Shown in pieces: positions 9,991 to 18,903 of a DNA stretch of 64,000 nucleotides. Made by a program: the position numbers and the translations under genes. The notes beneath the pieces were generated by a model. The model saw only the letters and a program-made list of their open reading frames with translations. It was not told the origin of the DNA and did no database searches. This DNA is from Waterburya agarophytonicola KI4 (GTDB taxonomy: Bacteria; Cyanobacteriota; Cyanobacteriia; Cyanobacteriales; Xenococcaceae): the NCBI RefSeq assembly GCF_020640915.1, contig NZ_JADWDC010000018.1, positions 1 through 64,000 of the forward strand, read 5' to 3'. Numbering within the stretch: position 1 is the first letter of the stretch; each line of letters begins with the position of its first letter.

Positions 9991-10263
9991 AACGATGTGA
10001 TGTTTTATAGATTACAGAACGATTGCTTTGTAGTTTCTGCTTCACATCCCCATCTCATGATACTTTTAATCTGAAAAACTGGGTTAAATCAATGCCAATG
10101 TCTTCGTCCGAAACGAGCTAAAGCTCCTCTTAATTTATCTCCTTTTCCTCTTGATATTGACAACTGGCTTTTAAGCTTAACTTTCACCAATGGCTAATAG
10201 CTATTAGCTCGCAGCTAACAGCTAATTCAACTAGCTAATTTTGATCGCCTCTGGGGAAGACGT

Positions 10264-10665
10264 TCACTTTTTGGCTATTTTTGGTGCGGGTTTGGCAGGG
10301 CTTTTTCTTCTTTGAGAATTTCCTGAATTTCCCGAAGATCTACCACGGCGATCGCCATCATCAGATTTAGGGGGTTCATCGCTGTAGATATCAAGGAAAA
10401 CCGATTCATTGTGGGATATTGCTGCGGTCTGAATGGCGGTGCGGATAGCTTGAATATTGCGACCACCACGACCAAACACTTTACCGCGATCGCTTTTGTC
10501 AAAAGCAACTCGCAACCAAATTTTATTCTGATTCTGATTAACTTCAGAATGCACGCATAGGGATTGAGGATCGTTCAAAAAAGGTTCGATCAAGAAGCGT
10601 ACTAACTCTTCATAATTGGGTCTGTCCGCTACTTGATCGCCAGACAATTGGGTCTTATTTGGCAT
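10264..10665 (-). CDS. khpA: KH-domain RNA-binding protein (KhpA/YlqC family)
   Basis: This 133-aa protein has a single KH domain: [22 protein letters not shown], then the [18 protein letters not shown] helix-turn with the GxxG loop. The C-terminal 35 residues are basic and low-complexity ([28 protein letters not shown]), an addition over the roughly 75-residue KhpA. It overlaps rpsP by 11 bases and is co-transcribed with it; the ffh-rpsP-khpA order is common and points to a role in translation or sRNA binding. Confidence 0.9.
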   Translation of the reverse strand: MPNKTQLSGDQVADRPNYEELVRFLIEPFLNDPQSLCVHSEVNQNQNKIWLRVAFDKSDRGKVFGRGGRNIQAIRTAIQTAAISHNESVFLDIYSDEPPKSDDGDRRGRSSGNSGNSQRRKSPAKPAPKIAKK

Positions 10666-10906
10666 TTACTTGTTCAAAAACTTGAGCTTTGTTAAGAATA
10701 CTTCTTACAGTTTGGCTGGGCTGCGCGCCTTGTTGTAGCCTTTTAACAATAGCTGGTACGTCTAGTCTAGTTTCGTCTGTTCTGGGATTGTAGAAACCTA
10801 ATTCTTCAATAGGACGACCATCTCTGCGAGTCTTACTTTCGATCGCTACAATACGGTAGCTGACTTCTCTCTTTTTGCCGAAGCGTTTTAAACGTAATTT
10901 AATCAT
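10655..10906 (-). CDS. rpsP: 30S ribosomal protein S16
   Basis: The 83-aa protein starts [20 protein letters not shown], the S16 signature, and continues with [16 protein letters not shown]16 binds 16S rRNA in the 30S body. It sits 80 bases downstream of ffh and overlaps khpA by 11 bases, suggesting translational coupling. Confidence 0.97.
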   Translation of the reverse strand: MIKLRLKRFGKKREVSYRIVAIESKTRRDGRPIEELGFYNPRTDETRLDVPAIVKRLQQGAQPSQTVRSILNKAQVFEQVNAK

Positions 10907-10986
10907 TGGTTATTTCAATTTGTCCTTTTCGATTGTAATCTATCTATCTAGTTTTACCTATAGGTTGCTTTAGACAATCTATTATC

Positions 10987-12432
10987 CTACAACGAACCAA
11001 AGCCTTTTTTCTTCTTTTTCTTCTTTTTCCTTCTACCTTGAGCCATACCAGGCATTCCCATACCAGGCATGCCCATTCCAGGCATACCACCACCCATACC
11101 AGGCATTCCCATACCAGGCATGCCCATTCCAGGCATTCCTTGTCCCATATTCTGCATCATGGAACGCATTTTGGTAAAGTCTTTGACTAGTTTGGATATA
11201 TCTTTTTCTTCAAAACCCGAACCTTTAGCTACTCGACGACGGCGACTGGGAGATTGTGCTAATAAATCGGGGTCGGCTTTCTCGGCTTTGGTCATGGAGT
11301 TGATCATTGACTCGGTACGTTTTAGCTGAGTTTCTCCCTTGGCTAAATCTGCACCGCTAATTTTACCCATACCAGGGATTAATTTGAGGACTCCTCCTAA
11401 AGATCCCATATTTTTGAGTAGGCGCATTTGTTTGATAAAATCATTAAAATCAAACTTTGCCTCCATAATCTTCGACTGCATCTTTTCGACATCAGCCAAA
11501 TCAAATTCTTCTTGAGCTTTTTCAACTAAAGTTAGAACATCTCCCATATTCAGGATACGAGATGCTAAGCGATCGGGATAAAAAGGTTCTAAAGCCTCGA
11601 CTTTTTCTCCTACTCCGACAAATTTAATTGGTTGCCCCGATATTTGCCTGACAGAGAGGGCTGCACCACCACGACTATCTCCATCCAATTTAGTTAAAAT
11701 CGCCCCTGTAATGCCAATTTGTTCGTGGAAAGCATAAGTCAAATTGGCTGCTTCTTGACCCGTCATGGCATCTACTACCAAGAGGGTATCGTCTGGCTCG
11801 ATCGTATCTTTGATGCGAGATAATTCCCCCATCATGTCATCATCGATCTGGAGTCGCCCAGCAGTATCCACAATAACCGTATCAACACCAAGCTCTTTGG
11901 CTTTGGCAATACCCTGTCTGGCTATTTCTACAGGATCGGCATCTGTTCCCATTTCAAAGACAGGAACGTCGATCTGATTGCCTAAAGTTAACAACTGATC
12001 GATGGCAGCGGGGCGATATATGTCCGTTCCCACCATTAAACAAGAGCGTTCTTGTTTGCGTAGATACAGAGCTAATTTAGCAGTAGCAGTAGTTTTCCCC
12101 GTACCCTGCAAACCCGCCATCAAAATCACGGTAGGAGGCTCGTTTGCATTAGCTAGAGGGACGTTGCTCTCCCCCATCACCTTGACGAGTTCGTCGTAAA
12201 CAATTTTGATAAACTGTTGTCCTGGGTTAACCCCAGAAATAACCCCTTCCCCTAGGGCTTTTTTTTCTACATCAGCAATGAAGGCTTTGACTACCTGAAG
12301 ATTGACATCCGCCGATAGAAGAGCGCGACGTACTTCTTTGAGAGTGTCTTGAATATTAGCTTTGGATATTTTGTCTTGACCGCGCAGTTTTTTCCACGCA
12401 TCATCTAACTTGTCGGCTAAAGCATCAAACAT
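10987..12432 (-). CDS. ffh: Signal recognition particle GTPase Ffh (SRP54)
   Basis: The 481-aa protein has the N domain, then the G domain with P-loop GLQGTGKTTATAKLA near residue 105, DTAGRLQIDDDMM, and TKLDGDSRGGAALS, followed by the methionine-rich M domain that binds 4.5S RNA and signal peptides. It targets membrane proteins with FtsY. The tail is unusual in its regularity: six or so GMPGM units (about residues 430-465), then a run of eight lysines and GFGSL. The coding DNA of that tail is a tandem repeat at about 11,045-11,145. Expressed as the first gene before rpsP and khpA. Confidence 0.97.
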   Translation of the reverse strand: MFDALADKLDDAWKKLRGQDKISKANIQDTLKEVRRALLSADVNLQVVKAFIADVEKKALGEGVISGVNPGQQFIKIVYDELVKVMGESNVPLANANEPPTVILMAGLQGTGKTTATAKLALYLRKQERSCLMVGTDIYRPAAIDQLLTLGNQIDVPVFEMGTDADPVEIARQGIAKAKELGVDTVIVDTAGRLQIDDDMMGELSRIKDTIEPDDTLLVVDAMTGQEAANLTYAFHEQIGITGAILTKLDGDSRGGAALSVRQISGQPIKFVGVGEKVEALEPFYPDRLASRILNMGDVLTLVEKAQEEFDLADVEKMQSKIMEAKFDFNDFIKQMRLLKNMGSLGGVLKLIPGMGKISGADLAKGETQLKRTESMINSMTKAEKADPDLLAQSPSRRRRVAKGSGFEEKDISKLVKDFTKMRSMMQNMGQGMPGMGMPGMGMPGMGGGMPGMGMPGMGMPGMAQGRRKKKKKKKKGFGSL

Positions 12433-12750
12433 AGATATTGATCTTTTTTTAGTTACTTGTTACTTATATTAATTTTGAGCTATTGAGGCAGCTTTTTCAA
12501 AAGCGATCGCTTTATGATTGTTTGAATTACAAACATAATCTAAGTCATATAGCCGATTTTCATCCAATTTGACTGATTTAGTTAAGTCAAATGACTGATG
12601 CTTCGGTTATCACTAACACCTACTATATTAAAAGATACTTCTCGAACATTTCCAGAGCTTACATCGAGAGAATAGAGTGTAAGCTCTGGTTTTACTATCT
12701 ATAGATAAGAAAACAACAGCTCGGAGTAGCATAATTTCCATGACATCCGA
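12433..12750. other. Intergenic region with one strong inverted repeat
   Basis: No gene is visible here. It contains a HIP1 palindrome near 12,502 and an 11-bp perfect inverted repeat, CCAGAGCTTAC (12652-12662) and GTAAGCTCTGG (12679-12689), with a 16-base loop. It lies 60 bases beyond the end of the S8 protease gene and could terminate its transcript, although the T-run that follows (TTTTA) is on the plus strand, so the direction is unclear. Confidence 0.5.
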
Positions 12751-15700
12751 TTAACTTTGTACCACGTCGGTGGGAAAAGCATAGTAAGCAATTCCTTCCG
12801 ATTGAAAATCTGGTAAATTATCTTCGACATTATCTCTTTCAGCAACTGAGGGAGTATAAAAATGCGCTCCAGTACTGGTATTAAAAAATCGAAAAATAGG
12901 GATTGCTCCTTCAATACTTGTGCCAGTCTCTAGACTATAAGCAGAAAATACTTCTCCTTCAAAACTAAAATTATCTAATTCCCTAACAATATCCCTTTCT
13001 GTTTCCGAAGTAGTATAGAGATGAACTCCAGTATCTTGATTGAGAAAACGATAAACTGGCGTTACTTCAGAAGAACTAGCTGCTGGGTCAACTGACTGAT
13101 AAGATACACCTTCAAAACTAAAATTATCTAGTTCTCCAACAATATCTCTTTCTGCGGGATTTGCCGTGTAAAAATGTACTCCTACATCGTTTCGGAAAAA
13201 GCGATATACAGAAAATTCTGAATCATCATCGATTAGATCCAAATTTGTACCAGTAATATCGCCAACAGAAAGGTTATAGTCTCCCTGACTACCTGGGGCT
13301 GCACCTTCTCCAGTGAAAGGATCGTAATTACCAGCCTCTAAACTATAACCGTTAATTCCGATATAGTATTCAGTATTAGCCAGAACTTCAACTTCGAGAA
13401 AACTACCTCTAATCAAAGAACTTTCATCATCATTGAAAGCAATCTCATTTCCATCTTGATCGAAGAAACGTAAAACCGTATCCGCACTAAATTCTTCGCT
13501 GGTACTAACGCGAATGTTAACAGTACCATTATTGGTAGGAACAAAACGATAAAGGTCTATATCTGCACCACCAACAATATAACCATCATCCTCACCGATG
13601 TTTGCTGCAATTGTCTCGCCTAAAGCTACATTGCGGACCAAATCGCTGTCGATGGTATTGTTGCTAATACTCGATACTGTATCTAAAGGCAACAAACGGC
13701 TGTTGAGAACATATTCTCCCGTATCTCCTCCCGAACCACTACCTGATGCTAGGGGATTGAAGTCTTGATTGCCAAACCCAGTTATCCCAGCATAATAATT
13801 TGTGTTTGCCTCTACTTGAAAACGCAGTCTAGAATCTGTAGTATCGGTATCGTCATTGAGGCTTATTTGATTGCCCTGCTCGTCAAATAATACTATTACC
13901 GAATCTACAGGATCGATAATAGATGCTTCTGACACAGAATCGATATCAATTTCTAAAATTCCTGGGGTGAGAGAATTGACACGATAAAAATCAACATCTT
14001 TATCTCCTACTGCTGTTGCGCCATCATTACCGATGAAACCTGTCAAGCTATCTGTCGGTAAAGCAGGGCTGGTTATTAAGCTATCAATACTGCCATCAAC
14101 ATCCTCGTTGAGAAAAGTAGCAATTAGCTCGTAAGAACCGCCATCAGTGGATAAAGGTGCAGGACGGTTATCAAGGATGAGGGGGTTATATTGCTGGTTG
14201 GAAAAGTCTGATACGCCAATATAATATATTTGTCCTCGTCCCCCTAAAAAACTGAGATAACTATCTGTTGCATGTCCGTAATTTCCTTTTTGATAGTTGC
14301 CATCATCATCAAAGAAACCATCAACTACATTGGTTATATTTTCGTCATCGAGAACAACAGCTTCGCCAGTAGAATTTAATGTTGCGCTTGTTTCCCCTGG
14401 TGCGAGGTCGTCATCGCTAGCTACAAGCTCGTTGTTGGTAGTGAAAAACAATTCTTCGCCATTCTCATTAAAAAGCCTGATATAAGAGTCAGGAAAATCA
14501 GCAAAAGGAGTATCAATATCAATATTGAGCGTGCCATTATCGGGGAGGATAAGACGATATAAATCTACATCCGCCGAAGCTACTGGCTCGTTGCGATCTG
14601 TTCCTAATACCCCAGGAAATATTAGGGGTTCTCGATCGTTGCCTAAAGTTACGTCGATCGCACCATCGATAATATCATTGGGAGCATTATTGGGGTCTGT
14701 AGGAGGAGCGGGGGTGAAATTAGCATTTTCCAAATCTTCCCTTAAAGCGATCGCCGAATTATGTATGTTAATTCGAGGATAGGATACATTAGTGTTGATA
14801 ACACCATCTTCTTCGTCATCTCCATCGGCGATGATATCTGCGTTATTAATTAGATAATCCCTTACTTGTGCGGAACTAAGTCGAACGCCAAAACCAGCAG
14901 CGATCTCCTGTAATAAAGCTACCGCCCCTGCAACATGAGGAGATGCTTGACTAGTACCCGCAGAGGTGTTTAATAATTCACCATTGGGTTTTTGAGGTAC
15001 AGTGCTGGTAATATAAGCTCCAGGAGCAAACAAAAAATTATCTACATTAAGACGTTGGCTAAAAATAGCAATTCTATCTGCCCCTGGAACTTGGAAATTG
15101 CTATAAAAATTAACAGGATCGATATTATTTTGCCAAACCGCTCCCACGGATATCGTGCTATAAATTGCTGGCGCACTTACGTTTGGCTCTTGATTGGGGT
15201 CGAGTAAGTTTCCTCCGACATCAAAAAGATTTCCTTCACTGTCTGTCTTGCCAATATAGTCGTTCCCTGCTGCTGCAACTACCACTACTCCTGCTGCTTC
15301 TATATCTTGAATTAGACGACGGCGTTCGACATCGACGAGCGAGTTAGGTTGATTGGGTGCGGTAAAAAACTCGTTACCTCCAAAAGACAAATTAACGGAG
15401 GCGATATTAAATTCTGAGTCGGGATTATTTACCTCATTTAATACCCACTCTAAGGCATTGATAACCGCTCCGACAGAAAATGCTCCATTAGCATCACCCG
15501 CCCTTAGCCCAATTAAACCAACGTCAGGAGCAACTCCAATATTTTCGTCTTCCGCTCCAATCGTACCCGATACATGAGTTCCATGATCGTTGAGATCGTT
15601 AGGATTGTCATCGCCGTCTATATAATCGAATCCAAATCTATAATTATCATCTAGTAAAGGATGGGTGCGATCTAAACCAGTATCGATAACAACGACATCA

Positions 15701-16311
15701 AAACCCGTACCGTCAATGTCGGCAAAATTGGGATCGTTGCGTAAATCTGTTAGCCCAATTAAATCGAAAGCAGGGTTTATTCCTGCTTCTGCTTGTTCGA
15801 TTTGAATGTTGCGATCGTTAAGGTTAACAGTAACCGTATCATCTTCTGTTTGCAACCGTGTCAAAGTTTCAGAGGATATATTCTCATTTCTAACTAGCAA
15901 GCTAAAAATTGCCCCTTCGTCTCCTGGTACATCTTCAGGATTTAGTTGCTGGGAAAATGCGTGTCCTAGTTCTTCTAAGATTACACTGGTAACTCGATCG
16001 CGATTGTTTTGGTTTTGACTCAAAAATTCTTGGGACAGATAAATAGTATTGTTGTCGGCAGAATATGCACCCAATGCACCATTAATCGAACTACTGGAGA
16101 TAATTTCTATTCCTGGTAAGATATTTTCTCCCGCCAACCACTGACCGATAATTTCCCTAGCATTATTGCTTTGCTGTGGGTCAGACAAACCAAACGCCAA
16201 ATCGATCCTATCGTTAAAATTAGGGTCGGAAATGAAGCTGCTTAATTGTTTTCGTGCCTCTAATAAAGCTTTGTTTAATATATCTTGGGGAGTAATTAAT
16301 CTATAAGACAT
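12751..16311 (-). CDS. Extracellular subtilisin-like (S8) protease with PPC modules and C-terminal triple repeat
   Basis: The 1186-aa protein has a complete S8 catalytic triad: Asp in VVVIDTGLD (about residue 207), His in DHGTHVSG (about 245) and Ser in GTSQASPHVAGA (about 453). Ahead of it (residues 60-175) lies a region with ILEELGHAFSQQ, which resembles a zinc-metallopeptidase HExxH helix with the first His replaced. After the protease come about three PPC-type modules, each with a DxDLYR/DVDFYR strand and FDxxGNEI-like motifs, rich in Asp/Asn and likely calcium-binding. The last 150 residues are three repeats of the pattern VYRFxNxxTGxHxYTxxxxERDxV. No Sec signal peptide is present at the N-terminus; this pattern is common for cyanobacterial proteins exported by type I or other systems (inference). 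Confidence 0.93.
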   Translation of the reverse strand: MSYRLITPQDILNKALLEARKQLSSFISDPNFNDRIDLAFGLSDPQQSNNAREIIGQWLAGENILPGIEIISSSSINGALGAYSADNNTIYLSQEFLSQNQNNRDRVTSVILEELGHAFSQQLNPEDVPGDEGAIFSLLVRNENISSETLTRLQTEDDTVTVNLNDRNIQIEQAEAGINPAFDLIGLTDLRNDPNFADIDGTGFDVVVIDTGLDRTHPLLDDNYRFGFDYIDGDDNPNDLNDHGTHVSGTIGAEDENIGVAPDVGLIGLRAGDANGAFSVGAVINALEWVLNEVNNPDSEFNIASVNLSFGGNEFFTAPNQPNSLVDVERRRLIQDIEAAGVVVVAAAGNDYIGKTDSEGNLFDVGGNLLDPNQEPNVSAPAIYSTISVGAVWQNNIDPVNFYSNFQVPGADRIAIFSQRLNVDNFLFAPGAYITSTVPQKPNGELLNTSAGTSQASPHVAGAVALLQEIAAGFGVRLSSAQVRDYLINNADIIADGDDEEDGVINTNVSYPRINIHNSAIALREDLENANFTPAPPTDPNNAPNDIIDGAIDVTLGNDREPLIFPGVLGTDRNEPVASADVDLYRLILPDNGTLNIDIDTPFADFPDSYIRLFNENGEELFFTTNNELVASDDDLAPGETSATLNSTGEAVVLDDENITNVVDGFFDDDGNYQKGNYGHATDSYLSFLGGRGQIYYIGVSDFSNQQYNPLILDNRPAPLSTDGGSYELIATFLNEDVDGSIDSLITSPALPTDSLTGFIGNDGATAVGDKDVDFYRVNSLTPGILEIDIDSVSEASIIDPVDSVIVLFDEQGNQISLNDDTDTTDSRLRFQVEANTNYYAGITGFGNQDFNPLASGSGSGGDTGEYVLNSRLLPLDTVSSISNNTIDSDLVRNVALGETIAANIGEDDGYIVGGADIDLYRFVPTNNGTVNIRVSTSEEFSADTVLRFFDQDGNEIAFNDDESSLIRGSFLEVEVLANTEYYIGINGYSLEAGNYDPFTGEGAAPGSQGDYNLSVGDITGTNLDLIDDDSEFSVYRFFRNDVGVHFYTANPAERDIVGELDNFSFEGVSYQSVDPAASSSEVTPVYRFLNQDTGVHLYTTSETERDIVRELDNFSFEGEVFSAYSLETGTSIEGAIPIFRFFNTSTGAHFYTPSVAERDNVEDNLPDFQSEGIAYYAFPTDVVQS

Positions 16312-16497
16312 TATTCTGATATTTCCTGTCGCTGTTGAGATAGTTTTTTAAAAAACTTGTTTTGATACAAGAATAATACCAAATTGATGGCAAACAATAA
16401 GCAGTTAATATACAATTGTAAAAATTTTGAGACATTATCTAATTTTGCTGAATTAACATTGCAAAAGTGGTTTCAAAATTACAACTCCCAACTTTGC

Positions 16498-18879
16498 TTA
16501 AGATTTTTTCCCGCGGGAAGATAGAACAACAAATTGGGAAAAACTATTGAGAAATTCAGGGACAGAAATACTATTATCGCGGTTGATATCGCTCATTTTC
16601 CAGAAGTTTTCGATTTCTCGATCGTCATAACCCCATTCTTGGAATTTGGTTTTAATTTCATCAATTTCTAGTACGCCATCTTGGTTGACATCAAATTCTT
16701 CAAAAATTTGTAATAAAGAATCTCGGAATAAGGCTTTGGCTACTACTTGACGCAATTCTTGTTCGATGACATTGAGGAACGAGCCTTTGGCTGTCTCTGT
16801 TAGCCAGGGATTCATTACGGTAGAACGCAAGACGGTAATTGTATCTCCAGGAGATCCACCAACTCCCAAACGTTGCTTATAGTTTTCAATAAATTCTTCA
16901 CCATAATCAGCTTTGGTAAAATCGGTAGTGCTGACAATTAGACTATAACCATAAATATCATCCCCAAGATTGATACTGAGCATATCGTAGATTGCTTTAT
17001 TAAGTCGGTTGGCTAGAGCCAAATTGGTATTTAAGAAACCGTTGGGTTTGCGGAAGTTAAAAGCATAGGTAAGAATATTTTGATCGGGACCGAGTTCTGC
17101 TAGGAAGTTCATTGCCTCGGAGTCGGCGAAGAGTTCTTCGTTAGTTTTGCCATCAATGCGATCGCGAATAAAGCCAAGCTGTTTTTGAATATCCCCACCA
17201 TTGATTTCTGCGGGCAATCTTGGTACGGGAACGACGATAAACCAGTCTTTAGGACGCGCCATGGAGATCAATCTGGCGTAGAGTTTTTTACAGCTAAATA
17301 AAGCGTGTCCGTGAATTTTGCCATAGCCACTTTTGGTGGGACGAATTACTTTGTGGCTGAGATAGACCGCAGCAGCAGCAGCACCTGGTTTTGAGCCTTC
17401 TATCCCATAAATGCCGATGGAGGGTTCTGTACCACCGTGAAACACTACTGGTGCAGCAAAGGTGACTAGATTTCGCATTGCGGAATTACGATAGCATAAT
17501 GCCCCCGCAGGATAGGGAATATAGCCAGATTTGTGAGGGTCAACGGTGATGGAGTCGGCTTGACCCAAAACTTCAAATTGCCGAGTTACGTATTTGCTCA
17601 TGGCGATCGCATAACTGGTCTTGCTAGGAGGATTTATTGTTACCGTACCTGGTTCGTCTTCCCGCAGCAGAGAAGCGAAGTAACCACCCCAAGCAGCATC
17701 TCCATGAACCGTAAATTCTAAACCCAATTCCCGATATTTTGACCGCAATGCTAAAATTTCTTCTAAAGGATCGACGGCACTTTCTTCGGTGCTGCCCATA
17801 ACCGCCACTACAGTATATACAGGTTGTTTTTTTGCCAAACAATCTTGCAAAATCAAATCTAGCTGCTGGGCATCCATACGAGCATCTTTATCTACAGGAA
17901 CATCAATGATGTTAGACGAGCCGATACCTAGTAATGCCGTAGTCTTAGCAAAAGAGTAGTGTTTTGTCCCAGGAACGATTAAAACAGGGGAATGGGTCAC
18001 ATTCGCCAAAAAACGACGAGAAAATTCTTGAATGCCCAGATTTTGTAGGGAATATTTCGCGATCGCCTGACTAACTGCTTCTGCTTCGATTTGATATTCT
18101 GTTTGCAAGCGGGTTGGCAGTGCTAGGATCTCATCACCTTTGAGGTTAAGTAACGACCAAGTATCTAATTCAATCAACATCTGGCTTTTTCCCGTTACCA
18201 GAGGTACTTCAATATATTTAGCCGTGATAAATTCGGGTTCGTTTTTCAATACGGCTTGAAGTGCGAGAGGATAAAACTTGAGATTGCGTGCCGACCAAAT
18301 TGCCTCTATATTAGCTACCGTACCACCACAGGTAAGATGTCCCCAAGGACGCAAGGCACCTCGTTCTATTTCTGCCCAATCAGGCATAGTATAGCCGAGC
18401 ATTTTGCAGATATCGTCTCCGACTAACATTTCTAAAATAGTGGTGGCGGTAGATGCTTCAAATGCCACATTATTGGGGTTATACAGCATGGCTGCAAAAT
18501 AACCCAACATCGCGGGCATAGTTACCTCCCAGTTCATATGCCCTTGATAGCGCATACTAAAAAAGGGGACTGATTTTTTTAAAAATGCCAGGAGCGATCG
18601 ATAACTTTCTTTGAGGGTGTCTATGGTTTGAATATATTCAGGCTGTCGTTTTACTTGTTCGTCTATTTGTGTCGGATCGCCTGGATAAAAATTTCTGCGC
18701 CAAAATGCCTGATCTCTAACTGCTTCTAGAATTAGACCTTCAAATTCAGCCAAATTTTCGGCATTATGCCCCAAAAACCAAGCTTCTAACGATTGAGTCC
18801 CCGAAGCTTCTAAATCCAGAATGTCGCCAAAAGGAAATAGCTGCTTGAGATCTTGTTGGGAAAAGTAATTATTGCTCAT
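16498..18879 (-). CDS. PLP-dependent group II decarboxylase with C-terminal EF-hand pair
   Basis: The 793-aa protein is a fold-type I PLP enzyme of the glutamate/aromatic amino acid decarboxylase group. Motifs: CGGTVANIEAIWSARN (phosphate binding), VHGDAAWGGY (Asp to pyridine N), and VDPHKSGYIPYPAGA with the Schiff-base Lys near residue 450. The last 70 residues hold two EF-hands, DVNQDGVLEIDE (about 730) and DINRDNSISVPE (about 764), both with the acidic loop positions for calcium. Substrate cannot be read from the sequence; glutamate, tyrosine and related amino acids are candidates. The calcium-binding tail suggests calcium-regulated activity. It lies 24 bases downstream of the Ppx/GppA gene on the same strand and is probably in one operon with it. 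Confidence 0.9.
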   Translation of the reverse strand: MSNNYFSQQDLKQLFPFGDILDLEASGTQSLEAWFLGHNAENLAEFEGLILEAVRDQAFWRRNFYPGDPTQIDEQVKRQPEYIQTIDTLKESYRSLLAFLKKSVPFFSMRYQGHMNWEVTMPAMLGYFAAMLYNPNNVAFEASTATTILEMLVGDDICKMLGYTMPDWAEIERGALRPWGHLTCGGTVANIEAIWSARNLKFYPLALQAVLKNEPEFITAKYIEVPLVTGKSQMLIELDTWSLLNLKGDEILALPTRLQTEYQIEAEAVSQAIAKYSLQNLGIQEFSRRFLANVTHSPVLIVPGTKHYSFAKTTALLGIGSSNIIDVPVDKDARMDAQQLDLILQDCLAKKQPVYTVVAVMGSTEESAVDPLEEILALRSKYRELGLEFTVHGDAAWGGYFASLLREDEPGTVTINPPSKTSYAIAMSKYVTRQFEVLGQADSITVDPHKSGYIPYPAGALCYRNSAMRNLVTFAAPVVFHGGTEPSIGIYGIEGSKPGAAAAAVYLSHKVIRPTKSGYGKIHGHALFSCKKLYARLISMARPKDWFIVVPVPRLPAEINGGDIQKQLGFIRDRIDGKTNEELFADSEAMNFLAELGPDQNILTYAFNFRKPNGFLNTNLALANRLNKAIYDMLSINLGDDIYGYSLIVSTTDFTKADYGEEFIENYKQRLGVGGSPGDTITVLRSTVMNPWLTETAKGSFLNVIEQELRQVVAKALFRDSLLQIFEEFDVNQDGVLEIDEIKTKFQEWGYDDREIENFWKMSDINRDNSISVPEFLNSFSQFVVLSSRGKKS

Positions 18880-18903
18880 GGTGACATTCTCTGTAATCGA
18901 TAA

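Noticed and set aside
10180-10250. GCTAATAGCTATTAGCT-like words upstream of the khpA stop considered as an attachment site
   Set aside because: Simple self-complementary TAGCTA words are common intergenic sequence in cyanobacteria and no mobile gene is near.
11045-11145. Short tandem DNA repeat considered as non-coding satellite or CRISPR
   Set aside because: It encodes the GMPGM tail of Ffh in frame.
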